Of a DNA stretch of 64,000 bases, positions 9,301 through 16,066 are shown piece after piece (positions within the stretch are counted from its first letter, which is position 1; every line of letters starts with the position of its first letter). The position numbers and the translations under genes were made by a program. The stretch lies in contig CAJUES010000010.1 of the NCBI GenBank assembly GCA_910585765.1, forward strand, positions 9,618 to 73,617, written 5' to 3'. Under the pieces are notes generated by a model. That model saw only the letters and a program-made list of their open reading frames with translations, was not told where the DNA came from and searched no databases. The stretch comes from an uncultured Lachnospiraceae bacterium (GTDB taxonomy: Bacteria; Bacillota; Clostridia; Lachnospirales; Lachnospiraceae).

Positions 9301-9515
9301 CGGTAGCGCGGGATCATATCCTTGATGACGCGCGTCAGCACATGCCCGATATGCGGCTTGCCGTTTGCAGTCGGTGGTCCGTCATAGAAAGTGTACGTCT
9401 CGCCCTCCCTGCGGCTGTCCATACTCTTTTGAAAGATATCGTTGTCCTTCCAGAATTTTTCAACATTCTTTTCCCTGTCCACAAAGTTTAGATTAGTGTC
9501 TACCTTATTGTACAT
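6357..9515 (-). CDS. ileS: Isoleucyl-tRNA synthetase, type 2 (eukaryote-like)
   Basis: 1052 residues; class I synthetase that charges tRNA-Ile. The HIGH motif is visible in PPTANGKPHIGH (residues 47-58) and KMSKS near residue 600 (QKMSKSKGNAVDP). The 1052-residue length and the sequence after the HIGH region (RKAGWDTHGLPVELEVEKLL) fit the IleS2/eukaryote-like clade rather than the ~920-residue IleS1; members of that clade are generally less sensitive to mupirocin, which I infer only from the clade. GGAGGG is 9 bases before the ATG. Expression is governed by the T-box leader upstream. Confidence 0.95.
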   Translation of the reverse strand: MYNKVDTNLNFVDREKNVEKFWKDNDIFQKSMDSRREGETYTFYDGPPTANGKPHIGHVLTRVIKDMIPRYRTMKGYMVPRKAGWDTHGLPVELEVEKLLGLNGKEQIEEYGMEPFIKKCKESVWKYKGMWEDFSGTVGFWADMDDPYVTYHDDFIESEWWALKEIWNKKLLYKGFKIVPYCPRCGTPLSSQEVAQGYKTVKERSAVVRFKVVGEEAYFLAWTTTPWTLPSNVALCVNPDEIYCKVKAVDGYTYYMAEALLDKVLGKLAENEGDKPFEVLETYKGTDLERKAYEPLFDFAAGIIEKQHKKAHFITCDNYVTMTDGTGIVHIAPAFGEDDANVGRKYDLPFVQLVNGKGEMTEETSYAGVFVKKADPMILKDLEEKGLLFDAPKFEHEYPHCWRCDTPLIYYARESWFIKMTAVKDDLVRNNNTVNWIPESIGKGRFGDWLENIQDWGISRNRYWGTPLNVWECECGHQECIGSRQELADRSGNPDAAKVELHRPYIDEVTFKCPDCGKEMHRVPEVIDCWFDSGAMPFAQHHYPFENKELFEQQFPAQFISEAVDQTRGWFYSLMAESTLLFNKAPYENVIVLGHVQDENGQKMSKSKGNAVDPFEALETYGADAIRWYFYVNSAPWLPNRFHGKAVQEGQRKFMGTLWNTYAFFVLYANIDAFDATKYTLEYDRLPVMDKWLLSKLNTVVGEVDYSLENYRIPEAARALQEFVDEMSNWYVRRSRERFWAKGMEQDKINAYMTLYTALVTIAKAAAPMIPFMTEDIYRNLVCSIDKSAPESIHLCDFPAVDEKLIDKQLEADMEAVLKTVVMGRACRNTANIKNRQPISTMFIKAPFTLDAFYQEIIEDELNVKKVVFTDDVREFTTYTFKPQLKTVGPKYGKQLGGIKETLSSIDGNAAMDALKADGFIAFDVNGTEVKLAEEDLLIDISQKEGYVTEADNTVTVVLDTNLTDELVEEGFVYEVISKVQTMRKDSGFEVMDHIKVYISGSDRVVSVVQKHENPIGEKVLADAFVYGVSELPNAKTWNINGENTEIGLERV

Positions 9516-9572
9516 CTCTTTCTCCCTCCGCTTATTTTTATTATCGAGTCAAATAAGGAAACCGCTCTTCCC

Positions 9573-9611
9573 CTACTCATGCGCCGCTTTCCGGCTTAGT
9601 TCCTCTGCACG
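9573..9611 (-). repeat. Short dispersed repeat, family 3, copy 2
   Basis: Minus-strand GTGCAGAGGAACTAAGCCGG followed by AAAGCGGCGCATGAGTAG repeats the element at 5180-5221 with few changes. It sits between the T-box terminator and the ileS ribosome site, so it is transcribed in the ileS message. Confidence 0.65.
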
Positions 9612-9619
9612 GGGCTGCG

Positions 9620-9657
9620 CAAAAAAAGGCTCTCATCCTGTAAATAGGACGAGAGCC
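9620..9657 (-). terminator. T-box-controlled terminator
   Basis: GGCTCTCGTCCT pairs with AGGATGAGAGCC (9628-9657, one G-T pair) and is followed on the minus strand by seven T residues. It is the terminator arm of the ileS T-box. Confidence 0.85.
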
Positions 9658-10062
9658 TCACAATCGTTATACCACCTAATTACAGCGTACTCCGTCTTTA
9701 TCAACATCCGTGCAGCCCGCAATTTCAATCTCTCTGTGGCTACAGACCATCAATAGACTTTTATACACGTTCCCACTAACGCCGGGAAATGCGTCGGTAC
9801 CTACTCTGCCGTGTATACACCAGCCGGGATAGAACCCTTTCCATCCGCCTTACTCATGCATTGGTTAACATCGGAACATTTCAGACCGCAACTCAGGAGT
9901 GATTTTCGACAATCCCATACTCATACCGGTTTCCACCCTGGACATACCGAAACAATCGCTCCCGTCATCTGTCGTCCGCCTTGCGCACGTTCCATAACAG
10001 ATCAACCGATGCAGGGCAATTTTCTTCATACTCTGCCCACATACATCGTCCGTCTGACACGG

Positions 10063-10100
10063 CTCCCGCAAGCTGCGACCGCACATCTGACAGAAAACAT
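10063..10100 (-). repeat. Partial family 1 repeat inside the ileS leader
   Basis: Minus-strand TGTTTTCTGTCAGATGTGCG, then CGCAGCTTGCGGGAG, matches the left arm of family 1 copies A and B in order and spacing. No right arm was found, so this is a solo half or a chance likeness to T-box stem I sequence. Confidence 0.35.
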
Positions 10101-10190
10101 GCTCCCTGTACCTCCTACCAGCTCTCTGTGACTTTCTGATACTGTGTACTGTCTCCGTCATCGTCTTTTAGATCATAAAAATATAGTATT

Positions 10191-10220
10191 AGTATAAACT
10201 TCACTCTTCTCACTTGTCAA
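10191..10220 (-). promoter_or_regulatory. ileS: Sigma-A promoter of the ileS leader
   Basis: TTGACA (10215-10220) and TATACT (10191-10196) with an 18-base spacer. Transcription would start near 10184, giving about 670 bases of leader before ileS. Confidence 0.7.
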
Positions 10221-10546
10221 GTAAAAAAGCGAATTTGCGATATACCCTCAGAAAAACTGCCAAAAAATACCGTTGGTCAATTCTGTCCCTTGCAAATTAT
10301 CACAAATATGCTTACAGTAATATTATCTTAACTATTTCATTCCTCATAGTTACAGATAAAACCTATATTTTGCGTACTGCGCTGTCACTGCGCAGTCGCA
10401 TCAAAAATGAACTGTCAGAAACAGATAAAACGAACTGTATTGTTCGACCGATCGACAGTTTTAAAGTTGGGGACATACTTGAAAATTATTCCCATAGCGG
10501 ATCATAGTCTGCGGAATAATTGCACCTGCTCAGTCCATATGGGCTA

Positions 10547-10744
10547 GGCCTGTTTGAAAAATGCTTTCTGTCAGATGTGCGTCACAATTTGTGGGAGATT
10601 AAATCATCTTACAGATGATTTGCCGAATGAAGGAGGCATAGCGGGCTATGTTGACTGAATTCGGTGCAAATATCACGCAAAGTGGTGAATACGACGCTAT
10701 GGCGTCGTTATGCAGATGGCAGGAATGATTTTTCAAACACGCTC
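10547..10744 (+). repeat. Structured palindromic repeat, family 1, copy B
   Basis: About 198 bases: GTTTGAAAAATGCTTTCTGT at the left, TTTTTCAAACACGCTC at the right. The inner part holds an AAATCATCT/AGATGATTT hairpin, then GAAGGAGGCATAGCGGGCTA, TTGACTGA and GGTGCAAATATCACGC. The order of blocks matches copy A, and the core matches copy C. Confidence 0.75.
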
Positions 10745-10908
10745 TAGTACAACGTTGCCTAAATAACAGTGAAATACAGTGCCTGATATTTGTGACAGGA
10801 CAAGGCGGAGGAAGGAGGCAATGCGGTGGCATTGTTGACTGACGACAACGCAGGACTGGTGCAAATAGCAGGTGCTGTATTCACTGTTATTTGCGCAATG
10901 CTGTACTA
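10745..10908 (+). repeat. Structured palindromic repeat, copy C (same core, new stem)
   Basis: A long stem of about 39 bases (10746-10785 with 10869-10907; for example TAAATAACAGTGAAATACAG against CTGTATTCACTGTTATTTG) encloses a core GAAGGAGGCAATGCGGTGGC, ATTG, TTGACTGA and GGTGCAAATA shared with copy B. CTAGTACAAC occurs at both edges (10744-10753 and 10906-10915). The outer stem is unrelated in sequence to copies A and B. Confidence 0.7.
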
Positions 10909-11182
10909 GTACAACATCCAGACAGAAATCAGAGTTGTGGACTGCAGGGTTCGTGCCAGAGCATGCTGCAAACACGCCCCTCATTAGGTACGAGATTTTG
11001 CGCTCCAGCGTGTGCAATCTGCAGGATATGTTCTCCCTGTTCACCTGTGGGACTGTTCAATAACCTGCATTCATTAAGGAATCGCTACATAACTTAATCG
11101 CGCTAAACTTTTTTGGATCATCGCTCTTGAACAACTCCCCGAACACTCACAATTAATTCATTTCATGGAGGTAGTATTACAA

Positions 11183-11353
11183 ATGAAAAATTTTAAGTTC
11201 AAAAAGATCCTTATGATGCTCGCCCTTGTGATCATTGTGCAGAACGGTGCTGTCATCGTATCGAGCACAGTTGGCGATAACGGTTCTTATTCCGATGAGG
11301 GCGGTGCTGCTCCTTGCAGTGATTTGCCTCCCATCGATGATAGTTATGATTGA
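11183..11353 (+). CDS. Small secreted peptide precursor, candidate signal peptide
   Basis: 56 residues. The N terminus is a lysine-rich, hydrophobic signal-like segment (MKNFKFKKILMMLALVIIVQ, continuing to about residue 27), and the remainder is a short acidic tail ending PCSDLPPIDDSYD with one Cys. GGAGG at 11167-11171 is 11 bases before this ATG; an upstream in-frame ATG at 11165 overlaps the site itself and is less likely. The gene converges on, and overlaps by 10 bases, the end of the two-HTH regulator gene. Size, export signal and position match the precursor peptides of RRNPP systems; processing and activity are inference. Confidence 0.7.
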   Translation: MKNFKFKKILMMLALVIIVQNGAVIVSSTVGDNGSYSDEGGAAPCSDLPPIDDSYD

Positions 11354-13215
11354 TGCAATTTTTCTTCATAAAATTTCTCATAGAACGTTTGCTTGCAAAA
11401 GTGACTGAATAATTTGCACTGTTCCAAATATTCAGTCATTTTTTCTGCATTCACTAATTGTCCGCTTTCTCTCTGTTGCTCTCGTTTAGTCCACATAATG
11501 TCATATAAAATATTTCCTATTAGCCAGACTCTTCTACGTGCTAAATCTTCCCCCAACACTTTTCTATCTAACTCTAATGCAGATTTATATTCTCCTATGT
11601 TCGCCAACTCACTAGCGACAAATATTATGTTATATTCATACATCACTATGCAATCTGATAACATATACTTTTTCTCATATGAATCAAAAAAACGTAGTAA
11701 AAAATTAATATACTTTCGTTTCTTCGAACGCTCAATTCCTTGTATTATCTTACGAATGCACAATAACTCCAACTCTGTAAGATATATCTTATCTGCCCCC
11801 AAAAACTTTTGAGTATTCAACGTACATTGAAGAGCCCCCTTCTCGCGTGAAACAAACTCCTCCTTGGTGATTTTATTCTCCATCCAGTCCAGGGAAACTT
11901 CTAATTCCATGATAAACTGTCGGTTTTCTGGAATTTCAATCGAAATCTTTTCCTTTATTTGGCTTAACAGTTCTCTGCATTTAACATAATCCTGGTTATT
12001 GCGGGAAGTACTTATCTCCCTTCTCAGTCTCAACACTTCCCTGTCATCCGTCACCAGGCGCGCGCGTTGAAACTCCTTAGACAGCCCAAGCCGCCTCAGC
12101 AAAGCCCCCAGATACGCCTGCTGCATATTCGATTCCTTCTTTTCCGCCCTGCGCAGTGTCTTGACCGAACAGATCCCGCTGCACAGCTCCTTCTGCGTAA
12201 GCCCATACATCTCCCTCCGTATGCGCAGGACATCGCCAATATAGAACACCCATCTCTGTTGATACAGGTAAACACAGTCCCGCATGTATGCCGGCACACT
12301 GTATTCCGCCGAGAGTTTTCTGAACAGATCCGCCAGCTGTGTACACTCCTGATACGCCGACCGCAGTTCTTCGCTCTCCTGCAGCTGTTGTCCCATGCTT
12401 TCCAGCATTCTCGCCTTCATCTCCAACAACTCCAACAGATAGAATGCCCTTCCGGTATTGCGCAGCATCTCAATCGCCTGATCGCAGATCCTCAGGCTTT
12501 CGCTCACTTCCTCCGTGCCGGGAGGATCCTCCCTTGCAAAAGTCTCCTGCAGATAGTAGTGGACGATCTTGGGATAGATCTTTACCTTCGACAGGTCGTC
12601 ATAGACCACATGCTCCACAAATACCATCAGCTCCCTGCATCTGTCGGCAAAGTCTTTCTCTTTATGATAATATTCATACTCCAGGATCATGTTGATCTCC
12701 TGGATGGACAGGAGCTTCCTCTCCAGACACAGCTCCTCTATATCGGGAACCGTACACTTCACTGCAGCCGTATAGCAGGCTGCGATCTCATCCTGATCCG
12801 CTTTTTGCAGTTTCAAGACTTCCGCATGCATCATAAGACAGAACTGTCGTTTGATCTTGTCGCGCACCGGCGCCTGCCTTTCATATGCGCCGATCAATTC
12901 CAGCGCACGCTCCGGCTCCCGCCGCTCTATGGCATGCAAAATATTGCGCTGGTGCTCCCACGCCGCATAGTCCTCGATATTCAGCAGATTTTCATACAGG
13001 TCACTGGCGATCCCCAGTCTGCCCAGCAGACGGTCCCGCATGTTTTTGGGAATCGGGCGCTGCCCTTTCTCGATCCTTGCAAGCTGGGAGACTGCCATCA
13101 ATCCCTCTGCCAGTTGTTCCAGATAAACATTTTCTTCCTTGCGCACCCTTTTCAGGAACTTCGGAAAGTCCTGATCCGGCTCCATTGGTATATACATTGC
13201 ATCCGCATTCTGCAT
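11344..13215 (-). CDS. Two-HTH, helical-repeat regulator (RRNPP-like candidate)
   Basis: 623 residues counted from ATG 13215; an in-frame TTG at 13254 would add 13. Two XRE-type HTH domains are visible: one near the N terminus (FLKRVRKEENVYLEQLAEGL) and one around residues 325-375 (VLRIRREMYGLTQKELCSGI). Each is followed by 200-250 residues of amphipathic helices with spacing like TPR-type repeats (for example MTEYLEQCKLFSHFCKQ at the end). No membrane segment. HTH plus helical repeats is the form of Rgg/PlcR/PrgX peptide-binding regulators; the tandem duplication is unusual. Codon use near the C terminus is more AT-rich than the neighbours. Its convergent neighbour is a secreted peptide gene. 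Confidence 0.75.
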   Translation of the reverse strand: MQNADAMYIPMEPDQDFPKFLKRVRKEENVYLEQLAEGLMAVSQLARIEKGQRPIPKNMRDRLLGRLGIASDLYENLLNIEDYAAWEHQRNILHAIERREPERALELIGAYERQAPVRDKIKRQFCLMMHAEVLKLQKADQDEIAACYTAAVKCTVPDIEELCLERKLLSIQEINMILEYEYYHKEKDFADRCRELMVFVEHVVYDDLSKVKIYPKIVHYYLQETFAREDPPGTEEVSESLRICDQAIEMLRNTGRAFYLLELLEMKARMLESMGQQLQESEELRSAYQECTQLADLFRKLSAEYSVPAYMRDCVYLYQQRWVFYIGDVLRIRREMYGLTQKELCSGICSVKTLRRAEKKESNMQQAYLGALLRRLGLSKEFQRARLVTDDREVLRLRREISTSRNNQDYVKCRELLSQIKEKISIEIPENRQFIMELEVSLDWMENKITKEEFVSREKGALQCTLNTQKFLGADKIYLTELELLCIRKIIQGIERSKKRKYINFLLRFFDSYEKKYMLSDCIVMYEYNIIFVASELANIGEYKSALELDRKVLGEDLARRRVWLIGNILYDIMWTKREQQRESGQLVNAEKMTEYLEQCKLFSHFCKQTFYEKFYEEKLHQS

Positions 13216-13242
13216 TTCTCTTTTGTTTTCTCCTCTCGCTGA

Positions 13243-13345
13243 GGAACTGTTCAAAAATAACTTTTGATATCAAATCTCCATACACTGCGTCATTTGCACA
13301 AGTTATTTATCACCAGTTCCTTAAAAGTTATTTCTAAGCAGTTCC
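13243..13345. repeat. Family 2 palindrome plus extra direct arm before regulator
   Basis: GGAACTGTTCAAAAATAAC (13243-13261) is the inverted form of AAGTTATTTATCACCAGTTC (13300-13319), and a further direct arm AAGTTATTTCTAAGCAGTTC starts at 13325, exactly 25 bases on. The block overlaps the upstream region of the two-HTH regulator gene. It could be a member of the dispersed family seen at 5032 and 61997, an operator array, or both. Confidence 0.55.
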
Positions 13346-13408
13346 TGACTGTGAAAATGTTTCTCCGCATCTCCTTAATTTATAATAAATTTATAACATT
13401 TTCACAAC

Positions 13409-13456
13409 GCAAACAAGGGACAGTGTTGTCCAAAAAACAACTCTGTCCCCTGTTGC
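13409..13456 (-). terminator. Hairpin after the PucR-type regulator gene
   Basis: GCAAACAAGGGACAG and CTGTCCCCTGTTGC pair, with inner GTTG/CAAC. It lies 15 bases past the stop codon of the gene ending at 13472. The T-tract after the stem is weak, so terminator function is likely but not certain. Confidence 0.55.
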
Positions 13457-13471
13457 CAGGTACTTTTGCAT

Positions 13472-14557
13472 CTATTCCAGCGAGTCAATGTATTTCATAT
13501 AGTTGACGACCATCAGCGCGATCTTGAATGTCAGCGCATCGTCAAATTTCCTGATGTCGAGCCCGGTGGACTGATGGAGCTTTTCTATCCTGTAGACCAG
13601 CGTATTCCTGTGCACATAGAGCTGTCTGGAAGTCTCCGAGACATTGAGATTGTTGTCGAAGAACTTCTGGACCGTCGTCAGTATCTCATCGTCCAGATCA
13701 TCGGGAATATTGTCGCCGAAGATCTCCCGCATAAAGATGCGGCACAGATTGATCGGCAGCTGGTAGATCAGGCGCCCTATTCCGAGCGTGTTGTAGGCGC
13801 TGATCGACTTTTCCATGTAGAATATCATGCCGACGTCGCGCGCCATCTTCGCTTCCTTATAGGATTTGGAGACCTCCTTAAGTTCCGGGACGATCGTTCC
13901 ATAGGACACTTTTGTGATCAGCATCGCCTCGGCGTTGAGCATATCGACGATCACCTGCGCGGTCTGCTCCACCTCCTCATAGGCATCGAGCGAGCTGACT
14001 TCCTTGATCAAAATGATATTTTTCTGCTCCACGGCCGTCAGATAACATCCCACCTGTCCGTCAAAGATATTCTTCAACATCTCCATGGAAATGTTGTCCT
14101 TGTCGTTCTGAGCCTCGATCAGATACACCACGCGCGGCACTTCCGATGCGATGTGGAGTTTCTTGGCACGGTTATAGATATCGACAAGCAGCAAATTGTC
14201 AAGCAGCAGATTCTGAAAGAAATTGTTCTTGTCAAAGTGCTCCTTGTAGGCGATCACCAGATTCTGGATCTGGCTCACTGCCACCTTGCCGATCATATAG
14301 GCATCCGCACCTTCTCCCCTGGCGATCAGCACGTAGAGCACGTCCCCATCCTCGAGCACCTTCAGCATATGATACCCGCCTACAATCTGGCTGTCAGCCG
14401 GCGAGCTGACAAAATTTTTCACCAGTTCCTGCGATACATTCCTGTTGTCAAAAGTTGTTGCCACTGTAATTCCTTCCATGTCGATCACACACAGATCAAT
14501 CTTTGTGATGGTCTTTAACTCGTCAATACTTGTCTGAATTACCTGGTTTGAGATCAC
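13472..14557 (-). CDS. PucR/CdaR-type transcriptional regulator
   Basis: 361 residues. An N-terminal sensor-like region (starting MISNQVIQTS) is followed by a GGDEF-like middle region and a C-terminal PucR-type HTH (HRNTLVYRIEKLHQSTGLDI) near residues 315-335. The GTG start at 14557 follows AGGAGG by 9 bases; the frame is open further upstream without a ribosome site. It lies downstream of the sugar ABC ATPase gene but beyond that gene's terminator, suggesting separate control. Likely a carbohydrate or diacid-responsive activator; ligand unknown. Confidence 0.85.
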   Translation of the reverse strand: MISNQVIQTSIDELKTITKIDLCVIDMEGITVATTFDNRNVSQELVKNFVSSPADSQIVGGYHMLKVLEDGDVLYVLIARGEGADAYMIGKVAVSQIQNLVIAYKEHFDKNNFFQNLLLDNLLLVDIYNRAKKLHIASEVPRVVYLIEAQNDKDNISMEMLKNIFDGQVGCYLTAVEQKNIILIKEVSSLDAYEEVEQTAQVIVDMLNAEAMLITKVSYGTIVPELKEVSKSYKEAKMARDVGMIFYMEKSISAYNTLGIGRLIYQLPINLCRIFMREIFGDNIPDDLDDEILTTVQKFFDNNLNVSETSRQLYVHRNTLVYRIEKLHQSTGLDIRKFDDALTFKIALMVVNYMKYIDSLE

Positions 14558-14620
14558 TGTTAACTTCCTCCTATCCTGTTCAAATATGTTATCATATCCG
14601 TGCACGGAGCACCCTTGTGC

Positions 14621-14650
14621 AAAAAACCCGGGTGAAACATTTCACCCGGG
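14621..14650 (-). terminator. Terminator of the sugar ABC ATPase gene
   Basis: CCCGGGTGAAA (14640-14650 on the minus strand) pairs with TTTCACCCGGG, and six T residues follow on the minus strand. It separates the ATPase gene from the PucR-type regulator. Confidence 0.9.
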
Positions 14651-14675
14651 CACATTACCATACTATCACAAATTA

Positions 14676-15788
14676 CTAATTGGTGATAATCTTCTCTGTA
14701 TCTTTGTCAAATACATGAATCTTCTCAATATCGATTGCAAACTTAACCTTATCACCAGGTCTTGCAGTTGTTCTGGGATCAACTCTCGCCGTGATCGGGA
14801 ACTCTGCCAGATCAGCATACAGGAACACTTCTGCACCGAGCAACTCGTATACACGGATCGTTGTCTCAAATGTGCTCTCAGACTTTGCCTCTACCATCAT
14901 CTGTGAATCGTAGATATCCTCCGGTCTGATACCGAATGTAACTGTCTTTCCGCCGTAGCCGCCGTCGATCAGCTTCTTGGACTTAGCGGGAGGAAGAGGA
15001 ATGGAGAGTCCTGCTACCTTTAAGCTTGCTGTGTCACCCTTTACGTCAACTGTAGCGTCGATGAAGTTCATCTGCGGAGATCCCATGAATCCTGCTACGA
15101 ACAGGTTCTGCGGCTTCTCGTACAGGTTCTGCGGTGTATCTACCTGCTGAACAAGACCATCCTTCATAACAACGATACGTGTACCGAGTGTCATAGCCTC
15201 TGTCTGATCATGTGTAACGTAGATGATCGTTGTGCCGAGTCTCTGATGAAGCTTTGCGATCTCGATACGCATCTGTACACGGAGCTTTGCATCGAGGTTG
15301 GAGAGAGGCTCATCCATGAGGAATACCTTAGGATTACGCACGATCGCACGTCCCATGGCAACACGCTGTCTCTGACCGCCTGACAAAGCCTTCGGCTTTC
15401 TGTCGAGGAGTGCTGTCAGGTCGAGGATCTTAGCTGCTTCCTTAACCATTTTATCAATTTCATTCTTGGGAACTTTTCTCAATTTAAGACCGAACGCCAT
15501 ATTGTCATACACTGACATATGCGGATACAGAGCGTAGTTCTGGAATACCATCGCGATATCTCTGTCCTTAGGCTCAACGTCGTTTACAACTCTGTCGCCA
15601 ATCTTCAATTCGCCGGAAGAAATGTCCTCAAGACCTGCGATCATACGAAGTGTTGTAGACTTACCACAACCAGAAGGTCCTACGAAGATGATGAACTCTT
15701 TGTCAGCAATCTCAAGATTGAAATTCTTAACTGCCTCGAATCCATTTGGGTACACTTTACAAACATTTTTTAAAGATAAACTTGCCAT
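14676..15788 (-). CDS. ugpC: Sugar ABC transporter ATP-binding protein (UgpC/MsmK/MalK)
   Basis: 370 residues. Walker A GPSGCGKST (~38-46), Q-loop, signature LSGGQRQRV (~135), Walker B VFLMDEPLSNLDA (~155) and H-loop THDQTEAM (~190) are all present, followed by a C-terminal TOBE/OB regulatory domain (from ~235). This domain order is that of the multitask ATPases that energise several CUT1 sugar importers. No permease or binding-protein gene is nearby, which fits a shared ATPase. GGGAGG precedes the ATG by 10 bases. Confidence 0.92.
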   Translation of the reverse strand: MASLSLKNVCKVYPNGFEAVKNFNLEIADKEFIIFVGPSGCGKSTTLRMIAGLEDISSGELKIGDRVVNDVEPKDRDIAMVFQNYALYPHMSVYDNMAFGLKLRKVPKNEIDKMVKEAAKILDLTALLDRKPKALSGGQRQRVAMGRAIVRNPKVFLMDEPLSNLDAKLRVQMRIEIAKLHQRLGTTIIYVTHDQTEAMTLGTRIVVMKDGLVQQVDTPQNLYEKPQNLFVAGFMGSPQMNFIDATVDVKGDTASLKVAGLSIPLPPAKSKKLIDGGYGGKTVTFGIRPEDIYDSQMMVEAKSESTFETTIRVYELLGAEVFLYADLAEFPITARVDPRTTARPGDKVKFAIDIEKIHVFDKDTEKIITN

Positions 15789-16066
15789 TTTAAACTGCCT
15801 CCCGAATTAATGATTATTTTGTTTCGCTGAAAGGATTATGTATCAGTCTAAGTGATATATTGGGTATTCTTTCAACAAGTTGTTCCTGATGTTCTAAGTA
15901 TAAAATAAATTTGTCAAAAATGCTATGCCATAAATCCACAAAGTTTTTTTAATGCTTATGTAACAATTGCTTACATGGAACAAAAGAGGTTAAAATATAT
16001 CATTTCATGTGAGCATTTTGTTCAACGATCCCATCTAATTCTGTACACTTTAACCAAACCCCAAAA

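Larger units (their letters stand above)
9620..10185 (-). promoter_or_regulatory. T-box leader of ileS, possibly tandem
   Basis: On the minus strand, AATTAGGTGGTATAACG (T-box, around 9665-9681) is followed by GGCTCTCGTCC and a terminator stem, the standard antiterminator/terminator switch read by uncharged tRNA. The downstream gene predicts an Ile specifier, but I could not place the specifier codon. Upstream there are two AGAGAG motifs (about 10120 and 9735), two AGTA-containing stems and a second T-box-like AGGGTGGAAACCGG (about 9925), so the leader may hold two T-boxes in series or one unusually long one. Confidence 0.75.
9516..11182. other. 1.67 kb without a supported protein gene
   Basis: From left to right: ribosome site and repeat family 3 copy 2 (9573-9611), the ileS T-box leader (9620-10185) with its promoter (10191-10220), AT-rich DNA with no feature (10221-10546), repeat copies B and C (10547-10908), an unassigned stretch (10909-11060), and the upstream region of the peptide gene. 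On the minus strand at about 10926-11072 there is a 50-codon open stretch that I could not match to anything. Confidence 0.6.

Noticed and set aside
10214..10507. 97-codon open frame in the gene-free region
   Set aside because: TTG start without ribosome site, overlaps the ileS promoter, no recognisable pattern.
10547..10908. CRISPR array
   Set aside because: The repeats are two long palindromic elements with different stems, not short direct repeats with uniform spacers; no cas genes.
12067..13242. 391-codon open frame on the plus strand
   Set aside because: Antisense to the two-HTH regulator, whose HTH motifs are unmistakable.
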